A DNA stretch of 64,000 nt from Ignavibacteriales bacterium (GTDB lineage Bacteria; Bacteroidota; Ignavibacteria; Ignavibacteriales; Ignavibacteriaceae), in NCBI GenBank assembly GCA_003538625.1, contig DPRR01000006.1, positions 1 to 64,000 of the forward strand, given 5' to 3'. Every line of letters begins with the position of its first letter. Positions within the stretch are counted from its first letter, which is position 1. The translations under genes and the position numbers were made by a program. Shown here piece by piece: positions 19,798-29,094 of this stretch. A model generated the notes under the pieces. That model saw only the letters and a program-made list of their open reading frames with translations, made no database searches and was not told the origin of the DNA.

Positions 19798-19955
19798 TCT
19801 AAAACCAATGTGTGTTATTTAGTACAAAATAGTTTACTGAACTATACACTTCTATTATTATCACTATACTTTTTAATGATATGGTAGCTATTTAGTCCTT
19901 TTTTTAAGGCTCAATATTTGCAATTTTTTTAGCAGTTGAATTCAAGAGGTTTAAA

Positions 19956-21149
19956 ATGAAAAAGTATAAATTAGTTTTATTCGCATTCCTTCCCGTTCTT
20001 CTCCTAAATCTTACGGGTTGTTATACTCAAGTAGCCACAAAAGATTACGATTATGGCAACTGGAATCGTGAGGAAAACAAACCGTATTATGATTATGAAG
20101 ATGAATATGATACAACATCAGAATCATATGAAAACGATGAATATGCATACGATGATTCTGAATCATCTTATTCTGAAAATTCTAATGGAGAAACAAACTA
20201 CTACTTTTACGGATATCCATCCTATAGAAAATATTTCTGGAATTACTATCCATCAGTATCAGTAGTAATTGGATCCAGCTGGTACTACGATCCGTGGTGC
20301 TGGGATCCTTGGTATACAAACTATTGGTATTATCCATCAATTTATTGTTACTATCCAACCTACTGGTATCCTAATTATTATTACGGATGGTGGGATCCAT
20401 ACCCTTACTATGGTGGATATTATTCCTCAACATATAAATACAGAACAAATGATGGTTATAAAATCAGAAATAACTCAGGCATACGTAATAGTGGAAGAGA
20501 AAGAGATTTAGTTACTTCACGCGATGGTACCTCAACTTTAAGAGATCAACTAAGAACCAGAGAAAAACAAATTGTATCCGGTCGTAATGATGTAACAAGA
20601 GACAGAACCGGACTTAGAGAAGATACAAGAAAAGTTACAAGAGATGGAATTAATGTTTCCAGAGATAATACTGATCTAAGGAAAAGAGAAAGTGTTCGAA
20701 ATAATGAGGATAGAACAAGGACCTCAAGAAATAATGATTTTATCAATAAGGATGGCTCAAGGACAAATCGCAATACAGACGTAAAAAGAGATACTCGTAA
20801 GAATTCAAATGATACAAGAATAAATAAAGAAAAAAGAACCAATACTGAAAAACGAAATCCATATATTAACAGAAACAATGAGCCCCGTAAAACTGATACA
20901 AGAAGAAATGAAGTTAAAAAAGAAAATAGGAATACTCCACCGGATGTAAACAAAACTCCTAATACCAATAGGACTCCAAATAAAACATATTCGCCGCCCA
21001 AGACAAATAATACGCCTAGAAGTTATAGTCCTCCAAGAAATAATACTTCTTCGCCACCAAGAGGTAATACAAACTCGAGCCCGCGCGGAAACACCAATAA
21101 TGGCGGGAGTGGAAATCGAAGCGGTAATGATTCCGGAAGAAGAAGGTAA
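19956..21149 (+). CDS. Lipoprotein with aromatic-rich region and long Arg/Asn/Thr-rich basic tail
   Basis: 397 residues. The lipoprotein signal ends in LTGC (Cys about residue 22), followed by YTQV. Residues about 25-80 are acidic with many Tyr, Glu and Asp. Residues about 85-165 are extraordinarily aromatic (runs of Tyr and Trp such as YYPSIYCYYPTYWYPNYYYG). The rest (about 170-397) is disordered, strongly basic and rich in Arg, Asn, Thr and Asp, finishing with Pro/Ser/Gly-rich repeats. I see no enzyme motif. The tail could bind polysaccharide, LPS or nucleic acid; that is inference. It is 5 bases upstream of a smaller lipoprotein with the same GCYT start, then a FadL-like barrel. Confidence 0.65.
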   Translation: MKKYKLVLFAFLPVLLLNLTGCYTQVATKDYDYGNWNREENKPYYDYEDEYDTTSESYENDEYAYDDSESSYSENSNGETNYYFYGYPSYRKYFWNYYPSVSVVIGSSWYYDPWCWDPWYTNYWYYPSIYCYYPTYWYPNYYYGWWDPYPYYGGYYSSTYKYRTNDGYKIRNNSGIRNSGRERDLVTSRDGTSTLRDQLRTREKQIVSGRNDVTRDRTGLREDTRKVTRDGINVSRDNTDLRKRESVRNNEDRTRTSRNNDFINKDGSRTNRNTDVKRDTRKNSNDTRINKEKRTNTEKRNPYINRNNEPRKTDTRRNEVKKENRNTPPDVNKTPNTNRTPNKTYSPPKTNNTPRSYSPPRNNTSSPPRGNTNSSPRGNTNNGGSGNRSGNDSGRRR

Positions 21150-21154
21150 ATAAA

Positions 21155-21697
21155 ATGAAAAACTTTGTGATGCTTTTTCTGTTTGTAATTTTTATGAGCT
21201 CGTTTTTTACCGGCTGTTATACAGTAGTATGGGATCCAAGAGAAGAATTTCCTAATACCGAAAATTCTTACGAAACTAGTGATGATTTTTATACTGATGA
21301 CTATTATGGCGGTTATGTGGAATACTATGAATCACCCTGGTGGGTTTCAATTCCAGTTTACGTTACTTATCCCGGCGGCACTACTGACAGCCAGACAAAA
21401 GAGAGAAATAACGGAAGAGATTCTGAAACAGAAACGATCCGTAACAGTAACGGCAGAGGAAATACTGATAGAAATTCCGGAATTGACAATACAACACCGC
21501 CGCCAACTACTACTACAACCACCAGTAGCGGAAATTCCAGTAATTCAAACATAATAAATACACCTCCGCCCACAAGAGATACTAATACCAGTAATACAAA
21601 CAGTACAAGTTCATCAACTTCAAATACAAGAAATTCCGGTAGCAGCGAAACACGCAATAGTTCCGGATCCAGAAATTCCGGAAGTGGAAGGAGATAA
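21155..21697 (+). CDS. Small Asn/Ser/Thr-rich lipoprotein, partner of the preceding lipoprotein
   Basis: 180 residues. Signal peptide ending FFTGC, then YTVVWDPREE. Residues about 30-75 are acidic and Tyr-rich (DDFYTDDYYGGYVEYYESPWW), followed by VSIPVYVTYPGG and a low-complexity tail of Asn, Ser, Thr, Gly and Arg with polyproline/polythreonine patches. The GCYT(Q/V)V start and the acidic-aromatic then disordered layout match the larger lipoprotein just upstream, so the two appear related. It lies 2 bases before the FadL-like gene and is probably co-transcribed with both. Function unknown. Confidence 0.62.
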   Translation: MKNFVMLFLFVIFMSSFFTGCYTVVWDPREEFPNTENSYETSDDFYTDDYYGGYVEYYESPWWVSIPVYVTYPGGTTDSQTKERNNGRDSETETIRNSNGRGNTDRNSGIDNTTPPPTTTTTTSSGNSSNSNIINTPPPTRDTNTSNTNSTSSSTSNTRNSGSSETRNSSGSRNSGSGRR

Positions 21698-21699
21698 AA

Positions 21700-23121
21700 A
21701 TGTATAAGCACATGTTCAAAATATTCGGTGCAATTTTTTTAATATCGTTAACTATACAAGCACAAAATTATAACGATGCAATTCGACTTGGTTTTCCGGG
21801 TCTGGGTTCTAATGCAAGAGCTCTTGGCATGGGAAATGCATTTAATGCATTAAGCGATGATGCATCTGCTTCATATTTTAATCCGGCTGGATTTGGTTTG
21901 TTAAAAAAAATGGAGTTATCAGGCGGATTAAGCTTTACAAACTTTGATAACACAACAACATTTTTTGGAAAAGAAACTCAGGATAACACTACTAACACAT
22001 CGTTAAATAGAATCAGCTTCGCACTCCCCTTTCCAACATATCAGGGTAGTTTAGTTTTTGGATTATCATATCATAACTCAAAAGATCTTACAAGCATAAT
22101 TAAGTTTGATGGTTTTAATAGTGGAACCAATTCAAAAATTCAAAGTTTACTGGGCACAAACATTCCATATGATTTGTTTCTAACAGATGAAAATTTTAAT
22201 ACTATAATTAACGGTAATCTAAATCAGAGCGGTAATATTCTTAACTCCGGGGGAATTGATAACTGGACTTTTTCCGGCGCTATCGAAGTGCAGAAAAACT
22301 TTTTTGTCGGTGGAAATCTCACTGTGGTAAACGGCACTTTTGAATCTAACAATGATTATTATGAAGATGATACAAGAAATATTTATCAGGGTGAAACTGC
22401 AGTTAACGAACCACAGACAACCGACTTTAAAACTTTTTATCTAAATAATATCCTTAAATGGGATATTGGCGGTTGGAATGCAAAACTCGGCTTTTTATAT
22501 CAAATGGAAGATATTGCAAGATTCGGAGCAACGGTTCAGTTTCCTAAAACTTTCGCGATAAATGAAGAATTTATTGTAAATGGTTCAAGTGAATTTGGTA
22601 CCGGACAGACTTATTCGCTTGATGCTCAGTATTATAGTGATAAAGTGTCTTATGATATCACAACTCCTTTTGAATTGAATGGAGCTTTTGCGGTAAATCT
22701 GAAAGGGATTATTATTAGTGCAGAAGCAACATATATTGATTATTCCGAATTAAAGTTTAAAAATCCTGATGGACTTACTGAATCATACATTTCAGAGGCC
22801 AATAAAGAAATTAAAGATATTCTAAGACCTGTTATTAATTATAATATCGGATTCGAATATACTGTTCCAACTATCGGATTGAGAATTCGTGGTGGATACC
22901 TTGTTCAGCCATCAGCATTTGAAGACGATGCCTCTGATTTTAATCATAAATATCTTACTGGCGGATTAGGATTTTTAGCCAACGGCACAATTGGAATTGA
23001 TGTTGCTTATGCATACGGCTGGTGGAAAGATATTGGTGATAACTACGATTCAAATGTTTCAAGAACATTTCAGGATATCAAAACACATAATGTAATGTTA
23101 ACAACAACATACCGTTTCTAA
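21700..23121 (+). CDS. OmpP1/FadL-family outer-membrane transport protein
   Basis: 473 residues with a signal peptide (1 to about 21, ending TIQAQ) and the family N-terminus GSNARALGMGNAFNALSDDA followed by YFNPAG, the plug or hatch motif of OmpP1/FadL barrels. The remainder is a long run of beta strands ending ...NVMLTTTYRF with a terminal Phe. Such barrels admit hydrophobic compounds through the outer membrane; the substrate cannot be read. The Shine-Dalgarno GGAGAT sits just upstream and overlaps the end of the small lipoprotein gene. A strong terminator follows. Confidence 0.8.
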   Translation: MYKHMFKIFGAIFLISLTIQAQNYNDAIRLGFPGLGSNARALGMGNAFNALSDDASASYFNPAGFGLLKKMELSGGLSFTNFDNTTTFFGKETQDNTTNTSLNRISFALPFPTYQGSLVFGLSYHNSKDLTSIIKFDGFNSGTNSKIQSLLGTNIPYDLFLTDENFNTIINGNLNQSGNILNSGGIDNWTFSGAIEVQKNFFVGGNLTVVNGTFESNNDYYEDDTRNIYQGETAVNEPQTTDFKTFYLNNILKWDIGGWNAKLGFLYQMEDIARFGATVQFPKTFAINEEFIVNGSSEFGTGQTYSLDAQYYSDKVSYDITTPFELNGAFAVNLKGIIISAEATYIDYSELKFKNPDGLTESYISEANKEIKDILRPVINYNIGFEYTVPTIGLRIRGGYLVQPSAFEDDASDFNHKYLTGGLGFLANGTIGIDVAYAYGWWKDIGDNYDSNVSRTFQDIKTHNVMLTTTYRF

Positions 23122-23146
23122 ACATATTTTAATTGATTAACGAATC

Positions 23147-23175
23147 AAAGCACCATATTTTCGATATGGTGCTTT
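23147..23175 (+). terminator. Rho-independent terminator after the FadL-like gene
   Basis: A perfect 12-bp stem (23147-23158 with 23164-23175, AAAGCACCATAT and its complement) with a 5-nt TTTCG loop, running into a string of T. It lies 26 bases after the FadL-like stop and about 22 bases before the first base of the rsgA open frame proposed here, so rsgA needs its own promoter or readthrough. Confidence 0.88.
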
Positions 23176-23197
23176 TTTTAATTTAAAGGAGTTTGTT

Positions 23198-24154
23198 ATC
23201 CAAGGAATTATTTCAAGATCAGAAAGTAAAGATTATTATGTCTTTTCAGAAAAAGAACATTCACTTATCAGATGCTCACTTAAAGGGAAGTTTAAAAAAG
23301 ATTTTAATCTAAAGAAGGATAAACTTTTTAACAGAGATTTTGCCTCGGTTGGTGATTTAGTACTCTATGATTTAAATGATGACGGCACAGGTGTTATTTA
23401 TGAAATTCTTCCCCGCAAAAATTTTCTTTCCAGAAAAGCGATTAAAACACGCGGTGCAAGTTTCCGTGGTGAGAGGCTTGAGCAAATTATTGCCTCGAAT
23501 ATTGATAATATTTTTATAGTTACAAGCACTCTTGAACCGGATTTTAATAACAAAACATTGGATAGATTCCTGGTTGCCTGCGAAAGTGCACATATAAAAA
23601 CAAATATTATAATCAACAAAACAGATCTTGCTGAAGAATTATCCGTTAAAGCCTGGGCTGAGCTTTACAAAAAAATTGGTTACAGGGTTTTTCTAACTTC
23701 TGCATTAGATTCAACTGGTGTAAATGATTTATTCAAATACCTGAAGGGTAAGAAAAATCTTTTTTGGGGACAATCAGGTGTTGGTAAATCGACTTTATTA
23801 AATCTTTTTTATCCGGATTTAAATCTTAAAGTTGGTGAAATTAGTAATTACACATTAAAAGGAACTCACACTACTGTAACAAGTGTTATGATTTTTGTAG
23901 GTGACGAAACCTATATTATCGATACTCCTGGTGTTCGTGAAATTGATCCCTTTGGAATCAGGAAGGAAGATTTAGGACATTATTTTATAGAATTTGAAAA
24001 TTATATGCGTGAATGCAAATTTAATACTTGTACGCATCATCACGAACCGGGTTGTAAAGTTATAAATGCTGTTGAAAAAGGAGATATTTCAGAAGAAAGA
24101 TATGACAGTTATCTCAGAATTCTGGAAACTGTGGAAAAAGATATGAATTTTTAG
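23198..24154 (+). CDS. rsgA: Ribosome small-subunit biogenesis GTPase RsgA, apparent non-AUG start
   Basis: About 318 residues. The order is the circular permutation of this family: an N-terminal OB fold (GIISRSESKDYYVF, then SVGDLVLYDL), then NKTD (G4), GQSGVGKST (G1), the TLKGTHTT switch, DTPG (G3), and a zinc knuckle with CKFNTCTHHHEPGC. RsgA checks the decoding centre during late 30S maturation. The frame is open from the stop at 23138 but contains no ATG, GTG or TTG before the conserved N-terminus; the first ATG is not until about 24 codons into the GTPase region and TTG at 23558 would remove the whole OB domain. The Shine-Dalgarno AAAGGAG (23185-23191) is six bases before ATC at 23198, the likeliest initiator; GTT at 23195 is the alternative. 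Confidence 0.82.
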   Translation: MQGIISRSESKDYYVFSEKEHSLIRCSLKGKFKKDFNLKKDKLFNRDFASVGDLVLYDLNDDGTGVIYEILPRKNFLSRKAIKTRGASFRGERLEQIIASNIDNIFIVTSTLEPDFNNKTLDRFLVACESAHIKTNIIINKTDLAEELSVKAWAELYKKIGYRVFLTSALDSTGVNDLFKYLKGKKNLFWGQSGVGKSTLLNLFYPDLNLKVGEISNYTLKGTHTTVTSVMIFVGDETYIIDTPGVREIDPFGIRKEDLGHYFIEFENYMRECKFNTCTHHHEPGCKVINAVEKGDISEERYDSYLRILETVEKDMNF

Positions 24155-24216
24155 TAAACGTCTTATGAACTTTTAACCTAATGAGTTAATTTTACTACAG
24201 AAAACAATAGAGATTT

Positions 24217-25617
24217 ATGAGCAACACCGCACAAATATCATCAAACAGTTCTGAAGATTTTTCAGAAAATTTAAGTGACCCTAACAAAGTATTTTTTAGT
24301 TACGCCGCTAAAATCAGTTCTGTTAAATTTACTTTGTTGTTAGAACACTTTGCAGCTATTGCGGATGACGTTTTTTATTATTCTGAACCTGAAAGTAATA
24401 TTTCATTTTTATCTTTTGAAACTCTTAATAAACAATCTTTTACTTTTGATACTTATGAATCACTTTCTGATGAAATTTCGAAACTAAAGAGTAAACTAAT
24501 TTCAAATCACAGTGATTATGAAAAATTCAATCTTCCCATATTTTTAACTTCCGTTAAATTTCCGGTCAAAAAAAATTCAGATGAGTGGAAAGATTTTAAT
24601 GATATCGATTTTATTATCCCAAAAATAATTTTATTTCAACACTCAGGTACCTGCTTTATAATTGCAAATTTTTTCTCAGAAAGTTTTTCACATCATGAAA
24701 ACTTTAATGAATTTCTTGAACGTGAAACAGAATTAATTTACAGACTTGAGCAGCGGGTTCAGGAAGGAACAAACAATCGTGTAAACCTTAAAGATTTGCC
24801 CGGTGAAAATTTTGAAAATTGGAAAAATAAAATTGATTCTGTGGTTAAGGAAATAAAACGCGAAAAAATTGAAAAAGTAGTAATTGCTCGCAGAGTTGAA
24901 AGCGAAATAGAATCTTCCATAAACTGGCAAAAGATTTTTGATGATTTAAATAATAAATATCCAACTTGCACAAATTTCTTATACAAATCCGGCAAATCAA
25001 TTTTTTTTGGATCAACTCCTGAAATATTAATTAAATATTCTGGTTTTAATTTTTTTACAGAAGCATTGGCGGGATCAATTATGCGTGGAGTCGATCCTGC
25101 GCAGGATAAATTATTTGAAAATGAACTTTTAAATAGTGAAAAAAATAATATTGAACACGATGCTGTTATTGATTACATAAAAAAATCTGTCCTTAACTAT
25201 GTTGATAATGTCGAGATTTCTAAAAACCCGGTTATTAAAAAGCTCCCTAACATTCAGCATCTGCAAACTACGGTAACCGGTACTTTAAAATCAAAAGACC
25301 AGATGTTTAAAATTATTTCTTCACTTTTTCCAACGCCTGCGGTATGTGGAATTCCAAAAGAGTTATCTCTTGGAATGATTGAGAAAACGGAAGAATTTGA
25401 TCGGGGTTTATTTTCCGGTCTTATAGGTTGGTTCAATGCAGAAAATTACGGTGAATTTTTTGTAACAATACGTTCAGCTTTGGTAAAGGATAATAAACTC
25501 TATGCTTATGCTGGATGCGGCATCGTAGAAGGTTCTGATCCTGCGGAAGAATTTGAAGAATCAAAGTTAAAGTTAAAACCTATATTATCGTTGTTTAATA
25601 ATGCTGATAAAAATTAA
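24217..25617 (+). CDS. menF: Isochorismate synthase MenF
   Basis: 466 residues with the chorismate-utilising enzyme fold. Diagnostic segments are VVIARRVE, FGSTPEILIKYSG, EALAGSIMRG, the HLQTTVTGTL strand, FPTPAVCGIPK with the metal-binding surroundings, and GLFSGLIGWF to YAGCGIVEGSDPAEEFEE. It converts chorismate to isochorismate, the first committed menaquinone step. Context settles MenF over salicylate or enterobactin enzymes: menD follows with a 17-base overlap. First gene of the men cluster, 62 bases after rsgA. Confidence 0.93.
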   Translation: MSNTAQISSNSSEDFSENLSDPNKVFFSYAAKISSVKFTLLLEHFAAIADDVFYYSEPESNISFLSFETLNKQSFTFDTYESLSDEISKLKSKLISNHSDYEKFNLPIFLTSVKFPVKKNSDEWKDFNDIDFIIPKIILFQHSGTCFIIANFFSESFSHHENFNEFLERETELIYRLEQRVQEGTNNRVNLKDLPGENFENWKNKIDSVVKEIKREKIEKVVIARRVESEIESSINWQKIFDDLNNKYPTCTNFLYKSGKSIFFGSTPEILIKYSGFNFFTEALAGSIMRGVDPAQDKLFENELLNSEKNNIEHDAVIDYIKKSVLNYVDNVEISKNPVIKKLPNIQHLQTTVTGTLKSKDQMFKIISSLFPTPAVCGIPKELSLGMIEKTEEFDRGLFSGLIGWFNAENYGEFFVTIRSALVKDNKLYAYAGCGIVEGSDPAEEFEESKLKLKPILSLFNNADKN

Positions 25618-27373
25618 TAGCAGTTACTTTTGGGCAAATATTTTTTTTGATCAGCTTGCTGAATGTGGAGTTAAATATGCCTGCATTTCACCAGGATCGA
25701 GAAGCACCCCGCTTACATACGCACTTTCTCAGAATAAAAAAATAAAATCCTACGTTATAATTGATGAAAGAACTTCAGGATTTTTTGCATTGGGAATTGC
25801 AAAGCAAACTAGTTCCCCTGTTGTGATTGTTACAACATCCGGCACGGCAGCCGCCGAATTATATCCGGCAATAATAGAAGCATATCAAAACAGAATTCCA
25901 TTAATTATTTGCACAGCAGACAGACCAGCGTATTTGCATAACTCGGGTGCCAATCAAACTATAAACCAAAATCATCTTTATCATAATCATGCAAGATATT
26001 TTTATGATACCGGTCTGCCAAAAATTGAGTTAAATAAAATTAAACAGTTAAAGGATTCCGCAAAAAAATCTTTTGAGATCTGCATCAATCAGAATCCGGG
26101 ACCTGTTCAAATAAACTTTCCTTTTGAAAAACCGCTTGAGCCGGATTCATTTACAGATGAAATAGAAGAAAAAATATTACTTGAATCATTACCCGATGAA
26201 ATAAGTTTACCACAAAAATCAAAATTAAATTTTACTGACAATAAGAATATCCAGGCAATTCTAAATTTTATAAAAAAGAACAGTGCTGGTTTAATAACCA
26301 TCGGACCGGGTAATTTTAGTAATTCTTTTATTTCTTCGCTTGATAAATTCTCAGTAAAATTTTCCTTACCGGTGTTCGCTGATGCATCTAGTGGTTTGAG
26401 ATTTAAATCCAGTTCCATTGCTAATTTGATCGCGAATTATGATGCACTTATCAGAACTGAATCATTTGCAAAAATTTTCTCACCTAAGTTTGTGCTACAT
26501 TTCGGGAGACCTCTAACTTCTCCAAAAATTGAAAATTATTTTTCCACCGTTAAACCAAAGGGTTTTACGATCAATAAATTTGGGGATTTATTTGATCCCT
26601 CACACAAAAACAAAATCATTAAGTTAGATGAAGAGAAAGTACTCGAATTTCTAACGCAGTCTTATGCAGGCAATAATTTTCCGAATCAGTTAAATAAAAT
26701 AAAATTACTGGATTCAGAAATTGATAAACTAAAACTTGAAAATTTTTCAATCACTAAAAAGATTAATGAACCGGGAGTGTTATTAAATATAATTAATTCG
26801 ATTCCACCCAATTCAAATTTAATGATAGGAAACAGTGTCCCTGTCAGAGATCTTGATTTCTTTGCTTCCATAGTAAACAAAAACATTAATGTTTTTCAGA
26901 ACCGCGGCGCAAGTGGAATTGATGGGATCACTTCTACAGCATTAGGAATTTGTGCACAATCAAAAAATCCCACTTATCTTGTAACAGGAGATTTATCTTT
27001 TTATTATGATCTAAATAGCTTGTTAATTGCCGGACAGTACAATATTTCTTTAATCATAATACTTATCAATAATAATGGCGGTGCAATTTTTAAATTTCTT
27101 CCGATCGCAGATCATAAAAATGTTTTTGAGAAATATTTTTTGACACCTTCAAATCTTTCTTTTAAAAAATTAACCGAGGCATTCGGGGTTGATTATAAAG
27201 AATTAAAATCTCAGCAGGATATCTTAAATCATATCAAAGTATCAACTGTCCGAAAAAAACCTGCGGTGTTTGAGATTAAAACTAATTCAGATTATTCATT
27301 GTTATTAAGAAAAAAGTTTTGGAAAAAATCCAATAAGTTAGTAGAAAATTTTTTGAGGAATTATGAAGCTTGA
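25601..27373 (+). CDS. menD: SEPHCHC synthase MenD
   Basis: 590 residues, a thiamine diphosphate enzyme that joins 2-oxoglutarate to isochorismate. Visible signatures: CISPGSRSTPL and the catalytic-glutamate segment IIDERTSGFFALGIAK near the N-terminus, TTSGTAAAELYPA, TADRPAYLHNSGANQTINQ, and the C-terminal ThDP/Mg site VTGDLSFYYDLNSL followed by NNNGGAIF. Length fits the family. The ATG at 25601 lies inside the end of menF, indicating coupled translation, and menH starts before its stop. Confidence 0.95.
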   Translation: MLIKINSSYFWANIFFDQLAECGVKYACISPGSRSTPLTYALSQNKKIKSYVIIDERTSGFFALGIAKQTSSPVVIVTTSGTAAAELYPAIIEAYQNRIPLIICTADRPAYLHNSGANQTINQNHLYHNHARYFYDTGLPKIELNKIKQLKDSAKKSFEICINQNPGPVQINFPFEKPLEPDSFTDEIEEKILLESLPDEISLPQKSKLNFTDNKNIQAILNFIKKNSAGLITIGPGNFSNSFISSLDKFSVKFSLPVFADASSGLRFKSSSIANLIANYDALIRTESFAKIFSPKFVLHFGRPLTSPKIENYFSTVKPKGFTINKFGDLFDPSHKNKIIKLDEEKVLEFLTQSYAGNNFPNQLNKIKLLDSEIDKLKLENFSITKKINEPGVLLNIINSIPPNSNLMIGNSVPVRDLDFFASIVNKNINVFQNRGASGIDGITSTALGICAQSKNPTYLVTGDLSFYYDLNSLLIAGQYNISLIIILINNNGGAIFKFLPIADHKNVFEKYFLTPSNLSFKKLTEAFGVDYKELKSQQDILNHIKVSTVRKKPAVFEIKTNSDYSLLLRKKFWKKSNKLVENFLRNYEA

Positions 27374-28184
27374 TGTTAATGGCGTAAAATTAAATTTAGA
27401 AAGTCCAGGAGATATTGATAAAAGTAAAGAGTATGTTTTATTCTTACACGGATTTACAGGGTGCGCGGAAGACTGGTTCCCGATTTTTGAACAGATGCCT
27501 GAAAAGTATAACTGTTTAGCTTTGGATATTGTTGGTCATGGCAAAAGTGATGCTCCCGGTAATTCTGCGCATTACAGTATTGAACCAATTATAAATCAGA
27601 TTAAATATGTTAAAGATCATCTTACGCCAAATAAAATTTTTCTTTTAGGATATTCGATGGGCGGACGTATAGCATTAAGTTATGCTTCTTTGTATCCTGA
27701 TGATGTTAAGGGATTAATTTTAGAAAGCGCTTCTGCAGGAATTAAAAATGATGAGGAACGCCAAAAAAGATTCGAAGAAGATTTAAAGCTTGCAGAATTT
27801 ATTGAGACTCATACACTTGAAGAATTCATAGAAATGTGGCATGATCAGGAGTTATTCAATACTCAAAGAAGATTCTCAAACGATAAATTAAAAAAGATAA
27901 AAAAGAAAAAAGCCTCTGGCAGTAAAATTGGATATGCAAATTCTTTGAAAGGATTTAGCACCGGTGTTATGCCGCCGGTACACGATAAATTAAAAAAAAT
28001 TCCATTAAAAGTTTTGTTAATAACCGGTGATCTTGATACCAAGTTTACCGGAATTAATGCCAGACTTGCGAAAAGATTTTTTAAAGCTAAACATAAAATA
28101 GTACGTAACTCGGGACATAATACTCATCTGGAAGAACCAAAAAGATTTATTGAAATAGTTTTAAATTATTTAGGACAGTTTTAG
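27363..28184 (+). CDS. menH: SHCHC synthase MenH, alpha/beta hydrolase fold
   Basis: 273 residues. Alpha/beta hydrolase with the oxyanion segment LFLHGFTG, the nucleophile elbow LLGYSMGGRIAL (GYSMGGR is typical of MenH), the acid in LITGDLDTKF, and the catalytic His in NSGHNTHLEEP. MenH eliminates pyruvate from SEPHCHC. It overlaps menD by 11 bases and has a good GAGGA Shine-Dalgarno. Its position between menD and menB supports this assignment over a generic hydrolase. Confidence 0.9.
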   Translation: MKLDVNGVKLNLESPGDIDKSKEYVLFLHGFTGCAEDWFPIFEQMPEKYNCLALDIVGHGKSDAPGNSAHYSIEPIINQIKYVKDHLTPNKIFLLGYSMGGRIALSYASLYPDDVKGLILESASAGIKNDEERQKRFEEDLKLAEFIETHTLEEFIEMWHDQELFNTQRRFSNDKLKKIKKKKASGSKIGYANSLKGFSTGVMPPVHDKLKKIPLKVLLITGDLDTKFTGINARLAKRFFKAKHKIVRNSGHNTHLEEPKRFIEIVLNYLGQF

Positions 28185-28260
28185 AAATAGTTTTGGGAAT
28201 ATTAATTAAAAACAAAAATTAGTCACTTTCACTAATCGTTATTTTTATTTAGGATCAATT

Positions 28261-29094
28261 ATGAATTTTGATTGGACAAAAGCAAAAGATTATAAAGATA
28301 TTATCTACGAAAAGATGGATGGCATTGCAAAGATTACAATCAATCGACCGGAAAAAAGAAATGCATTTAGACCGGAAACAGTTTTTGAGATGTACGATGC
28401 TTTTTCTGATGCACGTGAGGATCAGAAAATTGGTGTAATATTATTAACGGGTTATGGACCAGCAAAAGATGGGAAATATGCTTTTTGTTCCGGTGGCGAT
28501 CAAAGCATACGAGGTAATATGGGTTATGTTGGCAAAGATGGCGTTCCAAGATTAAATGTTTTAGATTTACAAAAACTAATACGCAGCATTCCCAAAGTTG
28601 TAATTGCACTTGTTGCCGGATATGCAATTGGTGGCGGTCATGTTCTTCATGTAATATGTGATTTAACTATCGCAGCTGATAATGCAATCTTCGGACAAAC
28701 GGGACCAAAAGTCGGCAGTTTTGATGGCGGATTTGGATCGAGTTATCTTGCTCGAATAGTTGGACAAAAGAAAGCACGGGAAATATGGTATTTGTGCAGA
28801 CAGTACAATGCCAAAGAAGCTTTGGATATGGGTTTAGTAAATAAAGTTGTTCCTGTTGATAAACTTGAAGAAGAAGGTGTACAATGGGCAAAAGAAATTC
28901 TGCAGCACAGTCCAATGGCAATCCGTGTTCTCAAATCTGCATTTAATGCAGAGCTTGATGGACAGAGTGGAATTCAAGAACTTGCAGGTAACGCAACATT
29001 GCTCTATTACATGAGCGAAGAGGCACAAGAGGGTAAAAAAGCTTACAACGAAAAACGTAAACCAAACTTTAAAAAGTTTCCTAAACTTCCTTAA
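28261..29094 (+). CDS. menB: 1,4-dihydroxy-2-naphthoyl-CoA synthase MenB
   Basis: 277 residues, crotonase fold. Characteristic segments are ITINRPEKRNAFRPETV, FCSGGDQSIRG, the oxyanion-hole helix VAGYAIGGGHVL, and FGQTGPKVGSFDGGFGSSYLA containing the MenB-specific active-site aspartate and the later GLVNKVVP. It closes the ring of o-succinylbenzoyl-CoA. The last base of its TAA is the first base of the menA ATG. A 76-base gap separates it from menH, with AGGATC before the start. Confidence 0.95.
   Translation: MNFDWTKAKDYKDIIYEKMDGIAKITINRPEKRNAFRPETVFEMYDAFSDAREDQKIGVILLTGYGPAKDGKYAFCSGGDQSIRGNMGYVGKDGVPRLNVLDLQKLIRSIPKVVIALVAGYAIGGGHVLHVICDLTIAADNAIFGQTGPKVGSFDGGFGSSYLARIVGQKKAREIWYLCRQYNAKEALDMGLVNKVVPVDKLEEEGVQWAKEILQHSPMAIRVLKSAFNAELDGQSGIQELAGNATLLYYMSEEAQEGKKAYNEKRKPNFKKFPKLP

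Noticed and set aside
20546..21001. A 151-codon minus-strand frame that reads as a hydrophobic, membrane-like protein
   Set aside because: It is the antisense of the Arg/Asn/Thr-rich tail of the lipoprotein at 19956-21149; its Leu/Val/Phe/Ser content follows from the codons of that tail, and it lacks a ribosome-binding site.
21367..21711. A 114-codon minus-strand frame opposite the small lipoprotein
   Set aside because: Same cause: antisense of a low-complexity Asn/Ser/Thr region, with the real gene having signal peptide, lipobox and operon spacing.
23558..24154. A shorter rsgA starting at 23558
   Set aside because: This TTG lies within the conserved GTPase region and would delete the OB-fold domain, whose coding sequence is intact upstream in the same frame.
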